Below, piece by piece: positions 1 to 13,128 of a stretch of 64,000 nt of DNA. The stretch lies in contig NZ_KB913024.1 of assembly GCF_000384035.1 (NCBI RefSeq), positions 201,088 to 265,087 of the forward strand, in the 5' to 3' direction. The number at the start of each line of letters is the position of its first letter. The stretch's first letter is position 1. Origin of the DNA: Actinopolyspora mortivallis DSM 44261. Lineage in GTDB: Bacteria; Actinomycetota; Actinomycetes; Mycobacteriales; Pseudonocardiaceae. The translations under genes were made by a program, and so were the position numbers. The notes beneath the pieces are model-generated. The model worked only from the letters and a program-made list of their open reading frames with translations. It did no database searches and was not told the DNA's origin.

Positions 1-165
1 GGGGCTGGCGAGGATCGCAACCCACAGCAACCGGGCCCCGTGAGGAGCACGCCGAGTGGCGCCAGCCCTTCGGGGCTGGCGAGGATCGCAACGGAGAGTG
101 GATGACCGAGATGGCCGCCACGGGCCAGGTGGCGCCAGCCCTTCGGGGCTGGCGAGGATCACACC
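1..165 (+). CRISPR. Trailer end of a CRISPR array (2 full spacers, 3 repeats visible)
   Basis: A 37-base repeat is seen as the last 21 bases at 1-21, complete at 56-92, and at 129-165 with a changed 3' end (ACACC instead of GCAAC). It folds as a CGCCAGCCC/GGGCTGGCG hairpin with a TTCG loop and ends in GGATCGCAAC. The spacers are unrelated: 34 bases (22-55) and 36 bases (93-128). A degenerate last repeat marks the trailer, so the leader and probably the cas genes lie to the left, outside the window. The 3' end resembles the 8-base crRNA tag of type III and some type I systems; the subtype cannot be fixed here. No cas gene is visible inside the window. Confidence 0.9.
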
Positions 166-206
166 TCTCGCTTCCCTCGGCCGCACCTCGCGGGCATCCT
201 GAGGGT

Positions 207-515
207 GTGCGTGTGGAACTGCTCTGTAGCCCGGACTGCCCGAACCGGCAACCCGCCCGGCAACGCCTCGACGAGGCCCTCGTCGCCCTGGGAGCCACCG
301 ACGCCGTGGTCGAGGCCCGCTCCGTGGCCACGCACGAGGACGCCGAGGCCCTGGGGTTTCCGGGATCCCCCACCTTCCGCGTCGACGGCCACGACCCCTT
401 CCCCGCCGAGGAGACCGTGGGCGGGCTGAGCTGCCGGATCTACCACACCCCCGACGGCCCGGCCGGGGTTCCCACGGTCGAGCAGCTCGTCCGGGCGCTG
501 GAACCGGCCCGCTGA
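207..515 (+). CDS. Small thioredoxin-like protein
   Basis: A protein of about 102 residues. Its N-terminus reads VELLCSPDCPN, a first beta strand followed by a CxxxC pair, then a helix, a cis-Pro-like GSPTFRVDG segment and a final helix. This is the compact thioredoxin-like fold often annotated as thioredoxin family or alkylmercury-lyase-like protein. The cysteine spacing is not the classical CxxC, so redox activity is uncertain. GTG at 207 or GTG at 213 could be the start; the GAGGG at 201-205 suits 213 best. An upstream ATG at 102 lies inside a CRISPR spacer and is rejected. It converges on the ADP-ribosylglycohydrolase gene. Its function and any link to the CRISPR locus are unknown. Confidence 0.7.
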   Translation: MRVELLCSPDCPNRQPARQRLDEALVALGATDAVVEARSVATHEDAEALGFPGSPTFRVDGHDPFPAEETVGGLSCRIYHTPDGPAGVPTVEQLVRALEPAR

Positions 516-550
516 AGCTCCGCCCGAACCGGCCGAGCGGGCTCAGCCGC

Positions 551-1477
551 TCACTGGGCCAGTGCCGTGCCCAGCTCGTACAGTCGCGAACACCCCTCCA
601 GACGCCGCAGCTGCCCCTCCGGCAGCGCGGCGGCACCACAGCGCGCCCCCGCCAGCGCCCCGGCCATGCTCGCCACGGTGTCGGTGTCCCCACCGGCCCT
701 GATCGCGAAACGCATCGCCTCCCTGGGGGAGTCCGGATGCAGTAGGAAGGCCAGCAGGGCCAGCGGCACGGAACCAACCGCGCTCACGTCGTTGCCGAGC
801 AGCTCCCCGGCCCGCTCGGGCGTGGCGGCCCCGGTGGCCGAGTCCACCTGTTCCAGCAGGGAGAACCAGCGCTGATCCCCGCAGCCACCGGCCACCACGT
901 CCAGGAAACGCCGCCGCTCGGTGCTCGGGTCGGGGAATCCGGACAGCGCCAGCCACGCGGCGCAGGCCTGCACCGCCGCCCCGTGGAAACCGTCCGGGTG
1001 GGCGTGGGTGATCCGAGCGCTCCGGCGGCCGAGCTCGGCCGCCTCACCCGAGTCGGAGGCGACCAGGGCCACCGGAGCCACCCGCATCGCCCCTCCGTTG
1101 CCGAAGGAACCCGCCCCGCCGAACAGGCGAGCCGCCGCCCGCTGCCAGTGCCCCCCGGCCAGGATCTCCCCGAAGACGTCCCGCACGGCCCCGCCCCAGC
1201 CGCGTCCCGGCTCGGCCTCCCAGGCCCGGGCGAAACCGGTGGCCAGCGTGTCCTCGTCGAGATCGCCGTCGGGACCCCGTTCGAGCAGGTGCTCGGCGAG
1301 CACGAGCGTCAACACGGTGTCGTCGGTGTAGGGCAGCTGCCCGGTGTCCTCCTCCAGCTCGTCCAGCAGGTCCTCGGGAACATGGGACCTGCCCTCGAAG
1401 GGAGCCCCCAGCGCGTCCCCCAACGCTGCCCCGAGCAGCAGCCCGCGTGCCCGGTCGGCCCGATCGTGTGTGTTCAC
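551..1477 (-). CDS. ADP-ribosylglycohydrolase (DraG/ARH family)
   Basis: A 308-residue protein with the full motif set of the ARH/DraG dinuclear-metal hydrolases: GDALGAPFE near the N-terminus, YTDDT, GNGGAMR, ITHAHP and the C-terminal GGDTDTVASMAGALAGA. The aspartates and threonines that bind the two metal ions are all present, so it should be active. The family removes ADP-ribose from modified arginine, serine or DNA bases, or hydrolyses related nucleotides; the substrate cannot be read from sequence. It lies 42 bases downstream of the CHAT gene on the same strand, so the two are probably one transcript. A second, catalytically degraded relative is encoded at 15868. Confidence 0.93.
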   Translation of the reverse strand: MNTHDRADRARGLLLGAALGDALGAPFEGRSHVPEDLLDELEEDTGQLPYTDDTVLTLVLAEHLLERGPDGDLDEDTLATGFARAWEAEPGRGWGGAVRDVFGEILAGGHWQRAAARLFGGAGSFGNGGAMRVAPVALVASDSGEAAELGRRSARITHAHPDGFHGAAVQACAAWLALSGFPDPSTERRRFLDVVAGGCGDQRWFSLLEQVDSATGAATPERAGELLGNDVSAVGSVPLALLAFLLHPDSPREAMRFAIRAGGDTDTVASMAGALAGARCGAAALPEGQLRRLEGCSRLYELGTALAQ

Positions 1478-1519
1478 AGAATCCCTCCGTCGACTCCGTC
1501 GGAAACGTGCGTGGCGGGG

Positions 1520-4500
1520 TCAGCGTCCCGCGTGGACGTAGCCCGCCCAGAGCGAGGGGGTGTCCGGATAGCGGCGGCGTAGCCTGCGCACCACCCCGCT
1601 GAGCACGGTCGGGCTCCACCCGCCGCGGAACTCCCCGTCCTGGGACAGTTCCGCGTACACGGCCGAGAGCACGTCCTCGGCAGCGCCCCGGTTGATCACC
1701 CACAGGGTGCCGATCACGTGCACGACCCCGAGGAAGGCGAACGCGTCGGCCAGGGTGAACGCGGCGGCCGAGGGGTTCTCCCTGGTGCGACACCGCGCCA
1801 GACAGGCGAAGCGGGCGTTGCCGAAATCGTACTGGCCCAGCTCCAGCAGGTTCAGCGCCAGTTCGCGTTCCTCCCGGTCCAGCACCAGGCTCGCCGCCGG
1901 CCGGGCCGCGTTCTGCGTGCTGGGTTCGCAGATGTGCACCGAGGCGTGGCGGCGCAGCGCGGCGACCACGTCCTCGGCGGTGTGCTCCCCGTTGGCCAGC
2001 ATCGTCGCCGACGGCCAGTGCCGTGCCGGGATCCGCGCGGGATGCTCGGTGTGCTGCTGGTCCGGCGGGCCCACCACGAGCGAGCCCCCGGCGGCGGGGT
2101 CGCCACGGGAGGCGCTCTCCAGCAGGGTGCGCAGGCCGGGAGTGTAGGAGGACACCACCCGGTCCAGGGCCGAGTCCCCCTCCGCCGAGGTGGCCGCGTG
2201 CAGCGGCAGGAAGGAACAGGGGCCCTGGCAGCTCCACCAGAGGCGGGGCCAGCGCACCCCCTGCGCCGGGGTGCGGGTGTAGCCCATGCGGTCGAGCACG
2301 GGGCGGGTGATGCTGTGCCACACCCAGTCGAGGGTCTCGGCCAGGGCGTGTTCGCTCTCCGCGGTGCGCTGGCTCCGCTGGGCGGCCTCCAGCGCCGTCT
2401 CCGCGTGCCGCTGCGCCGACTCGGGGGAGGCCGTAGGCAGGTTGACCACCATGGCACGCCCACCGAACACGATGATCGCGTCCGAGCGGTACCTGCTGAG
2501 GTTGACCAGCACCACCGCGCCCTGGTCGTTGGCCTCGGCCAGGCGGGCGAACTCCAGGGGCACCATGGTCCGCCCGTGGCCGTCCTCGGCGCGGATCTCC
2601 TCCAACAGCTCCTGCCAGGTGGTGGCCAACCAGCGGCGTTCCTCCACCTCGGTGCCGAGGTCGGTGTCGCTGAGCACGGGCTCCTCGCCCGGCCGGTCCA
2701 GCAGGCGCCGCAGCCGCACGGCGGCGGTGGCCAGCTCGGGGTGGGTACGGTTCAGCCGCCCCAGCTCGCCGCCGCCCGGCAGCAGCTCGGAGAACAACGC
2801 GGCGCGCCCGTGCTCCAGCAGCTCCACCGCCCGTTCCGGTTTGCCGACCTCCAGGGCGCAGGCCGCCGCGTCGGCGGTCACGTGGGCCCAGCGACGCTGC
2901 ACCGCCGAACTCGCCACCGCCCGTTTGCCCTGGGTGACCAGCGGCAGCAGCTCCACCGCGAGGGTGAACGAGTCGAGTGCCTCCGACCACCGGTGGGCGT
3001 GGGCGGCCAGCCTGCCGCAGAGGTTGGCCGCCCTGAGCCGCTGGTCGGCGGGCCCGGTGGGCAGGGTGGCGGCTTCGGTCAGCGTCCGGCGAGCCCAGCG
3101 GTAGGTCTTCTTCCGGCCGGTCCTGCGGTAGAGGGTCTGTAGGGCGCGACCGAGATGCGTGGCCACCGCCACCCGCTCGGGGGCGGAGTCCGGCATGGCG
3201 ATCAGCGCCCGGTCGAACATCTCGATCGCCGTCTCCAGCTCCTCGGGGGACCCGGTGATGCGGTGGCGGTGGGCCGCGATCACACCCAGCTGGGCGTAGG
3301 AGGTGTACTGCGGGGCGGTGCGGACCTCCGAGGACCGCAACGCCTCGTCGGCCAGTTCCGCAGCCCGGTCCAGATCGCCCCGGTCCTCGGCCCGTTCGAA
3401 CCTGGTGATGAGCGTGGAGACCAGCGAGTTCAGCACCGCGCACCGCTGCCTCGGCGGGGCCTCGGCCTCCACGGCGGCCTCCCCGGCGGCCACGGCCGTG
3501 TCCAGGGCCGCCGTGTTGCCGCCGTGCAGGTAGTGCCTGCGGGCCAGGGCGCCGTAGCTGGCCAGGGCCACGGCGCGGTTCGGGTCGTCGGCGGCGAGGT
3601 CGCGCATCATCGGGCTGACCGACCGCAGCGCCCGGTACAGGTTGTGCTGCTCCCCGCTGCTGTCCAGGTGTTCCACCGTGGTGGAGGTGAGGTTCCAGAC
3701 CAGTCTGCCCAGCAGCAGGTTGCCCTGGTCGAGGTTGTCGAGCATCCCGAACAGCTCGTCGATCGCCGACTGTAGGTCGTTCAGGTCGCCACGCTGCCGG
3801 TAGCGCAGCCGCAGCGCCTCGGCCAGGCGCACCAGCACGGAACGTCGGTGCTGGCCCTCCGGCAGCAGCCCCACCCCCTTGCCCAGGTACGTGATCCCCT
3901 CGTCCAGGTCGCTGGCTTCGGCGTTGCGTTCGTGCCTGCGCAGCAGGGCCAGCCCCAGGCTGGTCAGCAGGTCCGGATCGTCTCCGCCGGAGGAGGCGCG
4001 CAGGGCGGCCCGGAAGACGTCGATCGACTCGTCGTCCGACTCGTTGTCGGTGGCCAGCCGCGCGTGGGACTTCAGGGCGTTGCCCAGGCGCAGCAGCGCC
4101 GTCGCGCGGTGCTTGCCCCGTCCCTCGGGGTCGGTGGCCGCGTCGGCGTCGCCCACTCGTTCCACGGCGCGGCGGCCCGCGCGCACGGCGTCGGCGGCCA
4201 GCTGCGCGGAGTCCTTCCGGTTGGCGCAGTCCGTGCGGGCCAGGGCGAGGTTGCTCAGGTAGAGCACCGCGTCCGGGTCGTCGGGGTGGGCCGAGTTCGC
4301 CGCCGAGCGGTAGTAGGTGATCGCCTCCTCCAGGTGGGCCGGGTCGCCCGAGGCCAGGTGGGCCAGCTGTGCGGCGCTGCCCAGGTTGTTGAGGACACTG
4401 GGGCGGGAGGGGTCGTTCTCCGGCAGGGCGTTGACCGTGGCGCGCAGCACCTCGGTCACCCAGGACAGCGCCTGGAAGTCGAAGCTGGCCATCATGTGGT

Positions 4501-4705
4501 TGAGCGCGGTGAGGGCCTCGGCGTAGCGCTGCTGGGGCGTCTGTTCCTCGCCGCCCGCGCGGGAGGGCCGTGTGGTGGTCTCGGCCGGTTCGTCGGCGGT
4601 GGTGAACCAGCTGTTTCCGGTGTCCGTGGGGCGTTCGGGGGGCGTCGCTGGTGACCGGCTGTTCTCGTGGAACGGCTGATTCCGCTGGTGCCGCTGGTTG
4701 TCCAT
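1520..4705 (-). CDS. TPR-repeat CHAT-domain protease
   Basis: A protein of about 1061 residues. Roughly residues 40-680 are helical tetratricopeptide-like repeats rich in Ala, Leu and Arg. The C-terminal third is a CHAT (caspase-HetF-associated) peptidase domain: FLPLHAA carries the likely catalytic His (about residue 836) and LARCRT the likely catalytic Cys (about 972, aligned with the usual LSACxT). ATG at 4705 is chosen because GGGAG lies six bases upstream; an in-frame GTG at 4723 overlaps that ribosome site. Actinobacterial CHAT-TPR proteins are common but poorly understood. Related TPR-CHAT proteins act with type III-E CRISPR effectors, so the nearby array is worth noting, though no direct link is shown. 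It is followed by the ADP-ribosylglycohydrolase. Confidence 0.88.
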   Translation of the reverse strand: MDNQRHQRNQPFHENSRSPATPPERPTDTGNSWFTTADEPAETTTRPSRAGGEEQTPQQRYAEALTALNHMMASFDFQALSWVTEVLRATVNALPENDPSRPSVLNNLGSAAQLAHLASGDPAHLEEAITYYRSAANSAHPDDPDAVLYLSNLALARTDCANRKDSAQLAADAVRAGRRAVERVGDADAATDPEGRGKHRATALLRLGNALKSHARLATDNESDDESIDVFRAALRASSGGDDPDLLTSLGLALLRRHERNAEASDLDEGITYLGKGVGLLPEGQHRRSVLVRLAEALRLRYRQRGDLNDLQSAIDELFGMLDNLDQGNLLLGRLVWNLTSTTVEHLDSSGEQHNLYRALRSVSPMMRDLAADDPNRAVALASYGALARRHYLHGGNTAALDTAVAAGEAAVEAEAPPRQRCAVLNSLVSTLITRFERAEDRGDLDRAAELADEALRSSEVRTAPQYTSYAQLGVIAAHRHRITGSPEELETAIEMFDRALIAMPDSAPERVAVATHLGRALQTLYRRTGRKKTYRWARRTLTEAATLPTGPADQRLRAANLCGRLAAHAHRWSEALDSFTLAVELLPLVTQGKRAVASSAVQRRWAHVTADAAACALEVGKPERAVELLEHGRAALFSELLPGGGELGRLNRTHPELATAAVRLRRLLDRPGEEPVLSDTDLGTEVEERRWLATTWQELLEEIRAEDGHGRTMVPLEFARLAEANDQGAVVLVNLSRYRSDAIIVFGGRAMVVNLPTASPESAQRHAETALEAAQRSQRTAESEHALAETLDWVWHSITRPVLDRMGYTRTPAQGVRWPRLWWSCQGPCSFLPLHAATSAEGDSALDRVVSSYTPGLRTLLESASRGDPAAGGSLVVGPPDQQHTEHPARIPARHWPSATMLANGEHTAEDVVAALRRHASVHICEPSTQNAARPAASLVLDREERELALNLLELGQYDFGNARFACLARCRTRENPSAAAFTLADAFAFLGVVHVIGTLWVINRGAAEDVLSAVYAELSQDGEFRGGWSPTVLSGVVRRLRRRYPDTPSLWAGYVHAGR

Positions 4706-5219
4706 CCTGTTCTCCCGTGTCACCGCTGGTGTGGAACCGAGGCTGTGGGTCTTCGAGGGTGGCGGCCGGATATCCCGTAAGATCGTGGCTCACGCACGTT
4801 CGGGCCCCGCTCGTGGATCTCCACCGACTTGGAGGAGACGATACGAGGGAGCTTCGTGGTTCCGCCGGGGTATCGGTGGAAAACGGATGCCGATCGTCCG
4901 GACTGTGGGAAGAACCCGCGTTCTTCCCCGAGGGATGGAGATCTCACCGGGGAGGATCTCCGAGGGAGCCGTCGGCGTTATCGAGTTCACGGGCGCGTCG
5001 TTGTGGTACTCAGAGTAACGGGGGGAGGTCGACACGTGGTGGGGGGTCACATCGAGTGATGATCTTCTCCCCCGTGGGGGTGAAGCGGAGGTCGGCTCTT
5101 GACTGACGGGCCGTGGAAGGCCACGCTTGTTCACGGCACACACCGGGAGCACAGCCGGAGCGGAAGATCGAGCGGGCGAGGCGTGGACCGCTGTAGCAGA
5201 GGGTGTCGGCATCCCCCTC
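4706..5219. other. Intergenic region between the CHAT gene and the rpoB promoter
   Basis: About 510 bases separate the divergent CHAT and rpoB genes. Short ORFs occur on both strands but none has coding-like composition or a recognisable product. Most actinobacteria carry rplJ-rplL upstream of rpoB; they are not here. The CHAT promoter should lie near 4740-4830 on the minus strand but no clear -35/-10 pair is seen. Confidence 0.5.
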
Positions 5220-5248
5220 TCGACAGCGAGCGGTACGCGAGCTAGACT
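5220..5248 (+). promoter_or_regulatory. rpoB-rpoC promoter
   Basis: TCGACA at 5220-5225, 17 bases, then TAGACT at 5243-5248 make a near-consensus housekeeping-sigma promoter. Transcription should begin near 5255, giving an rpoB leader of about 165 bases. A lone TTGACA at 5345-5350 has no matching -10 element. Confidence 0.65.
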
Positions 5249-5418
5249 ACTACGTTGCGCTGCCCGCTTCCCCTGTTCCCCGGCCGAGGACTCTTCACAG
5301 GTAGCCCTGAGCTGGGGCATCGGAACGTGGGCGCCATTGCACACTTGACAGCCGTGCTATTCGGTCCGCCGCGTCCGAATACGGTTGCAGCCAGTTCAGA
5401 GTCCCGGAAGGACGCATC

Positions 5419-8400
5419 TTGGCAGTCTCCCGCGCGACCAAGGTCTCTGCAGCTTCCAACTTCACGAGGGGGATCCCTGGGGCCCCCCGGCGGGTCTCTT
5501 TCGAGAAGATCCGTGAGCCGCTGGAAGTACCCGACCTGCTGGATCTGCAGGTTCAATCCTTCGAATGGCTCGTCGGTGACGAGGCCTGGTTCCAGCGCCG
5601 GGTCGATGCCGGCGAGGAAGCCCCAGTCGGCGGTCTGGAAGAGGTTCTGAACGAGATCTCCCCGATCGAGGACTTCTCGGGGTCCATGTCGCTGTCCTTT
5701 TCCGACCCGCGCTTCGACGAGGTCAAGGCCTCCATCGAGGAGTGCAAGGACAAGGACATGACCTACGCGGCTCCGCTGTTCGTCACGGCGGAGTTCATCA
5801 ACCAGACGACCGGCGAGATCAAGAGCCAGACGGTCTTCATGGGGGACTTCCCCGTGATGAGCGACAAGGGGACGTTCATCATCAACGGCACCGAGCGTGT
5901 CGTGGTCTCCCAGCTGGTCCGCTCGCCGGGCGTGTACTTCGACCAGACCGTCGACAAGACGACGGACAAGGACGTATACAGCGCGAAGATCATTCCCAGC
6001 CGGGGAGCCTGGCTGGAGTTCGACGTCGACAAGCGCGACACCGTCGGTGTGCGTATCGACCGCAAGCGCAGGCAGCCGGTGACCGTGCTGCTCAAGGCCC
6101 TGGGCTGGACGGCCGAGGCGATCCGCGAGCGGTTCAGCTTCTCCGAGACGATGCTGTCGACCCTGGAGAAGGACCACACCGCCGGCCAGGACGAGGCCCT
6201 GCTGGACATCTACCGCAAGCTTCGTCCGGGTGAACCGCCGACCAAGGAGAGCGCGCAGACCCTCCTGGAGAACCTCTTCTTCAAGGAGAAGCGCTACGAC
6301 ATGGCCCGGGTCGGCCGCTACAAGGTCAACAAGAAGCTCGGGCTGGACCTGCCCTTCTCCAGCGGTGTGCTCACCGAGGAGGACATCGCCACCACCATCG
6401 AGTACCTGGTGCGCCTGCACGCGGGCGAGAAGTGGATGGGTCCGGAGGACAACCGGGTCCCGGTCGAGCTCGACGACATCGACCACTTCGGCAACCGCAG
6501 GCTGCGCACCGTCGGAGAGCTGATCCAGAACCAGGTGCGCGTGGGCCTCTCCCGCATGGAGCGGGTCGTCCGGGAACGCATGACCACCCAGGACGTGGAG
6601 GCCATCACCCCGCAGACCCTGATCAACATCCGGCCGGTGGTCGCCGCGATCAAGGAGTTCTTCGGGACCTCGCAGCTGTCCCAGTTCATGGACCAGACCA
6701 ACCCGCTGGCCGGTCTGACGCACAAGCGCAGGCTCTCCGCGCTCGGCCCCGGCGGGCTGTCCCGGGAGCGGGCCGGTGTCGAGGTCCGTGACGTCCACCC
6801 CTCGCACTACGGTCGGATGTGCCCGATCGAGACCCCGGAGGGGCCGAACATCGGTCTCATCGGCTCGCTGGCCACCTTCGGGCGGGTCAATCCCTTCGGG
6901 TTCATCGAGACCCCGTACCGGCGGGTGGTCGACGGTGTGGTCACCGACCAGGTCGACTACCTGACCGCCGACGAGGAGGACCGTTACGTCAAGGCGCAGG
7001 CGAACACGCCGATCGACGAGAACGGCAACTTCCTCGAGGAGCGGGTGCTCGGCCGGAGGAAGGGCGGCGAGGTCGAGCTGCTCGCCCCCACCGAGATCGA
7101 GTACATGGACGTCTCGCCGCGCCAGATGGTCTCGGCCGCCACGGCCATGCTGCCGTTTTTGGAGCACGACGACGCCAACCGCGCCCTGATGGGTGCCAAC
7201 ATGCAGCGGCAGGCGGTGCCGCTGCTGCGCAGCGAGGCCCCGCTGGTCGGTACCGGCATGGAGCTGCGTGCCGCCGTGGACGCGGGAATGGTGATCACCG
7301 CGGAGAACTCCGGGGTGATCGAGGAGGTCAGCGCCGACTACGTCACCGTCATGGCCGACGACGGCAACCGGCGCACCTACCGGTTGCAGAAGTTCGCCCG
7401 GTCCAACCACGGCACCTGCATCAACCAGAAGCCCATCGTCGACGAGGGCCAGCGTGTGGAGGCCGGACAGGTCATCGCCGACGGCCCCTCCACCGAGAAC
7501 GGTGAGATGGCGTTGGGCAAGAACCTCATGGTCGGCATCATGCCCTGGGAGGGGCACAACTACGAGGACGCGATCATCCTCTCCGAGCGGCTGGTGCGCG
7601 ACGACGTGCTCACCTCGATCCACATCGAGGAACACGAGGTCGACGCCCGCGACACCAAGCTGGGCTCCGAGGAGATCACCCGCGACATCCCGAACGTCTC
7701 CGAGGACGTGCTCTCCGACCTCGACGAGCGCGGCATCATCCGGATCGGTGCCGAGGTGCAGGGCGGGGACATCCTGGTCGGCAAGGTCACCCCCAAGGGT
7801 GAGACCGAGCTGACCCCCGAGGAGCGCCTGCTCCGCGCGATCTTCGGCGAGAAGGCCAGGGAGGTTCGGGACACCTCGCTGAAGGTGCCGCACGGCGAGA
7901 CCGGAAAGGTCATCGGCGTGCGCGTGTTCAACCGCGAGGAGGACGACGAGCTCCCGCCCGGAGTCAACGAGCTCGTCCGGGTCTACGTGGCCCAGAAGGG
8001 CAAGATCCAGGACGGCGACAAGCTCGCGGGTCGGCACGGCAACAAGGGTGTGATCGGCAAGATCCTGCCCATCGAGGACATGCCGTTCACCAAGGACGGC
8101 ACCCCGTTGGACATCATCCTCAACACCCACGGTGTGCCGCGCCGTATGAACATCGGACAGGTGCTGGAGACCCACCTGGGCTGGATAGCCTCCCAGGGAT
8201 GGTCCATAGACGGGGATCCGGAGTGGGCCCAGAAGATTCCCGAGGAGCTCTACGAGGTGGAGCCGGGGACCAAGACGGCCAGCCCCGTGTTCGACGGTGC
8301 CCGGGAGGAGGAGATCACCGGCCTGTTGGCCTCCACGAAGCCGAACCGCGACGGTGAGCGGATCGTGGACGGCGACGGCAAGGCGATGCTGATCGACGGA

Positions 8401-8901
8401 CGCAGTGGGGAGCCCTACCCGCACCGCGTGGCGGTCGGGTACATGTACATCCTCAAGCTGCTGCACCTGGTGGATGACAAGATCCACGCTCGGTCGACCG
8501 GGCCCTACTCGATGATCACCCAGCAGCCGCTGGGTGGTAAGGCCCAGTTCGGCGGCCAGCGCTTCGGTGAGATGGAGTGCTGGGCCATGCAGGCCTACGG
8601 CGCCGCCTACACGCTGCAGGAGCTGCTCACGATCAAGTCCGACGACGTGCTCGGGCGCGTCAAGGTCTACGAGGCGGTCGTCAAGGGCGAGAACATTCCT
8701 GAACCGGGTATCCCGGAGTCGTTCAAGGTGTTGCTCAAGGAGCTGCAGTCGCTGTGCCTGAACGTCGAGGTGCTTTCCAGCGACGGCGCCGCCATCGAGA
8801 TGCGTGACGGTGACGACGAGGACCTCGAACGGGCCGCTGCCAACCTCGGCATCAACCTGTCCAAGAACGAGACTCCTTCGGTCGACGACGTTGTCAACTG
8901 A
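5419..8901 (+). CDS. rpoB: RNA polymerase beta subunit
   Basis: A 1160-residue beta subunit, the usual actinobacterial length. It starts at TTG 5419 behind GGAAGGA, as in mycobacterial rpoB, and the N-terminus matches the family from [19 protein letters not shown] onward. The rifampicin-determining region is at residues 415-440: [16 protein letters not shown], then [13 protein letters not shown]. By E. coli numbering the common N518 is Thr and S522 is Ala, while D516, H526 and S531 are the sensitive forms. The C-terminal clamp segments ([16 protein letters not shown]) are intact. It is followed after 92 bases by rpoC; a perfect hairpin fills part of the gap. Confidence 0.99.
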   Translation: MAVSRATKVSAASNFTRGIPGAPRRVSFEKIREPLEVPDLLDLQVQSFEWLVGDEAWFQRRVDAGEEAPVGGLEEVLNEISPIEDFSGSMSLSFSDPRFDEVKASIEECKDKDMTYAAPLFVTAEFINQTTGEIKSQTVFMGDFPVMSDKGTFIINGTERVVVSQLVRSPGVYFDQTVDKTTDKDVYSAKIIPSRGAWLEFDVDKRDTVGVRIDRKRRQPVTVLLKALGWTAEAIRERFSFSETMLSTLEKDHTAGQDEALLDIYRKLRPGEPPTKESAQTLLENLFFKEKRYDMARVGRYKVNKKLGLDLPFSSGVLTEEDIATTIEYLVRLHAGEKWMGPEDNRVPVELDDIDHFGNRRLRTVGELIQNQVRVGLSRMERVVRERMTTQDVEAITPQTLINIRPVVAAIKEFFGTSQLSQFMDQTNPLAGLTHKRRLSALGPGGLSRERAGVEVRDVHPSHYGRMCPIETPEGPNIGLIGSLATFGRVNPFGFIETPYRRVVDGVVTDQVDYLTADEEDRYVKAQANTPIDENGNFLEERVLGRRKGGEVELLAPTEIEYMDVSPRQMVSAATAMLPFLEHDDANRALMGANMQRQAVPLLRSEAPLVGTGMELRAAVDAGMVITAENSGVIEEVSADYVTVMADDGNRRTYRLQKFARSNHGTCINQKPIVDEGQRVEAGQVIADGPSTENGEMALGKNLMVGIMPWEGHNYEDAIILSERLVRDDVLTSIHIEEHEVDARDTKLGSEEITRDIPNVSEDVLSDLDERGIIRIGAEVQGGDILVGKVTPKGETELTPEERLLRAIFGEKAREVRDTSLKVPHGETGKVIGVRVFNREEDDELPPGVNELVRVYVAQKGKIQDGDKLAGRHGNKGVIGKILPIEDMPFTKDGTPLDIILNTHGVPRRMNIGQVLETHLGWIASQGWSIDGDPEWAQKIPEELYEVEPGTKTASPVFDGAREEEITGLLASTKPNRDGERIVDGDGKAMLIDGRSGEPYPHRVAVGYMYILKLLHLVDDKIHARSTGPYSMITQQPLGGKAQFGGQRFGEMECWAMQAYGAAYTLQELLTIKSDDVLGRVKVYEAVVKGENIPEPGIPESFKVLLKELQSLCLNVEVLSSDGAAIEMRDGDDEDLERAAANLGINLSKNETPSVDDVVN

Positions 8902-8909
8902 CCTCGTCA

Positions 8910-8947
8910 CCGGTTCGCGGGGGCCCGCCGCGGTCCCCGCGAACCGG
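8910..8947 (+). other. Perfect 13-bp hairpin between rpoB and rpoC
   Basis: CCGGTTCGCGGGG at 8910-8922 pairs exactly with CCCCGCGAACCGG at 8935-8947. No T-run follows, so a strong intrinsic terminator is unlikely. It may act in RNA processing, stabilisation or attenuation within the operon. Confidence 0.6.
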
Positions 8948-8993
8948 CCCCACGTCCACCCGGCACACCCCCAACAAAGGGAGAAGACCCGAC

Positions 8994-12905
<3,912 letters not shown>

Positions 12906-12954
12906 CCGGCGGGGCGCGCGCCGCGGCACGGTGCGCGCCCGGCCGTCCCGTTCC

Positions 12955-12996
12955 GGGCTCCCCGCTCGTCTCCTCCGAGCGGGGAGCCCTTCTTCG
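12955..12996 (+). terminator. Intrinsic terminator after rpoC
   Basis: A 14-bp perfect stem, GGGCTCCCCGCTCG (12955-12968) with CGAGCGGGGAGCCC (12976-12989), is followed by TTCTTCG. This ends the rpoB-rpoC transcript. Confidence 0.85.
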
Positions 12997-13128
12997 TCGG
13001 GAGACTCCTCGGGGCGGTGGCGGAACCCCGCGCGGGCCCCACGCTGTGGGCGGGGACGGCGTCGAGCCCCGAGAGGTTCCGCCGGGCGAGCCCCTAAGCG
13101 GCCGGGCCGGGAACACTCACCTCGGAGC

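Noticed and set aside
102-515. Longer start for the thioredoxin-like protein at ATG 102
   Set aside because: The added residues are encoded by a CRISPR spacer and repeat.
1044-4793. A 1249-codon minus-strand frame overlapping the CHAT gene in another frame
   Set aside because: Its composition is Arg/Pro/Gly-rich and low in order; the CHAT frame has clear motifs and a ribosome site.
4790-5344. A 184-codon minus-strand frame in the rpoB upstream region
   Set aside because: It covers the rpoB promoter, has no ribosome site and no coding-like composition.
5345-5350. TTGACA as a second rpoB promoter
   Set aside because: No -10 element lies at 16-19 bases downstream.
5242-8910. A 1222-codon open frame on the minus strand across rpoB
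   Set aside because: It mirrors the codon structure of rpoB in GC-rich DNA, has repetitive His/Val/Leu/Asp composition, and rpoB itself is certain.
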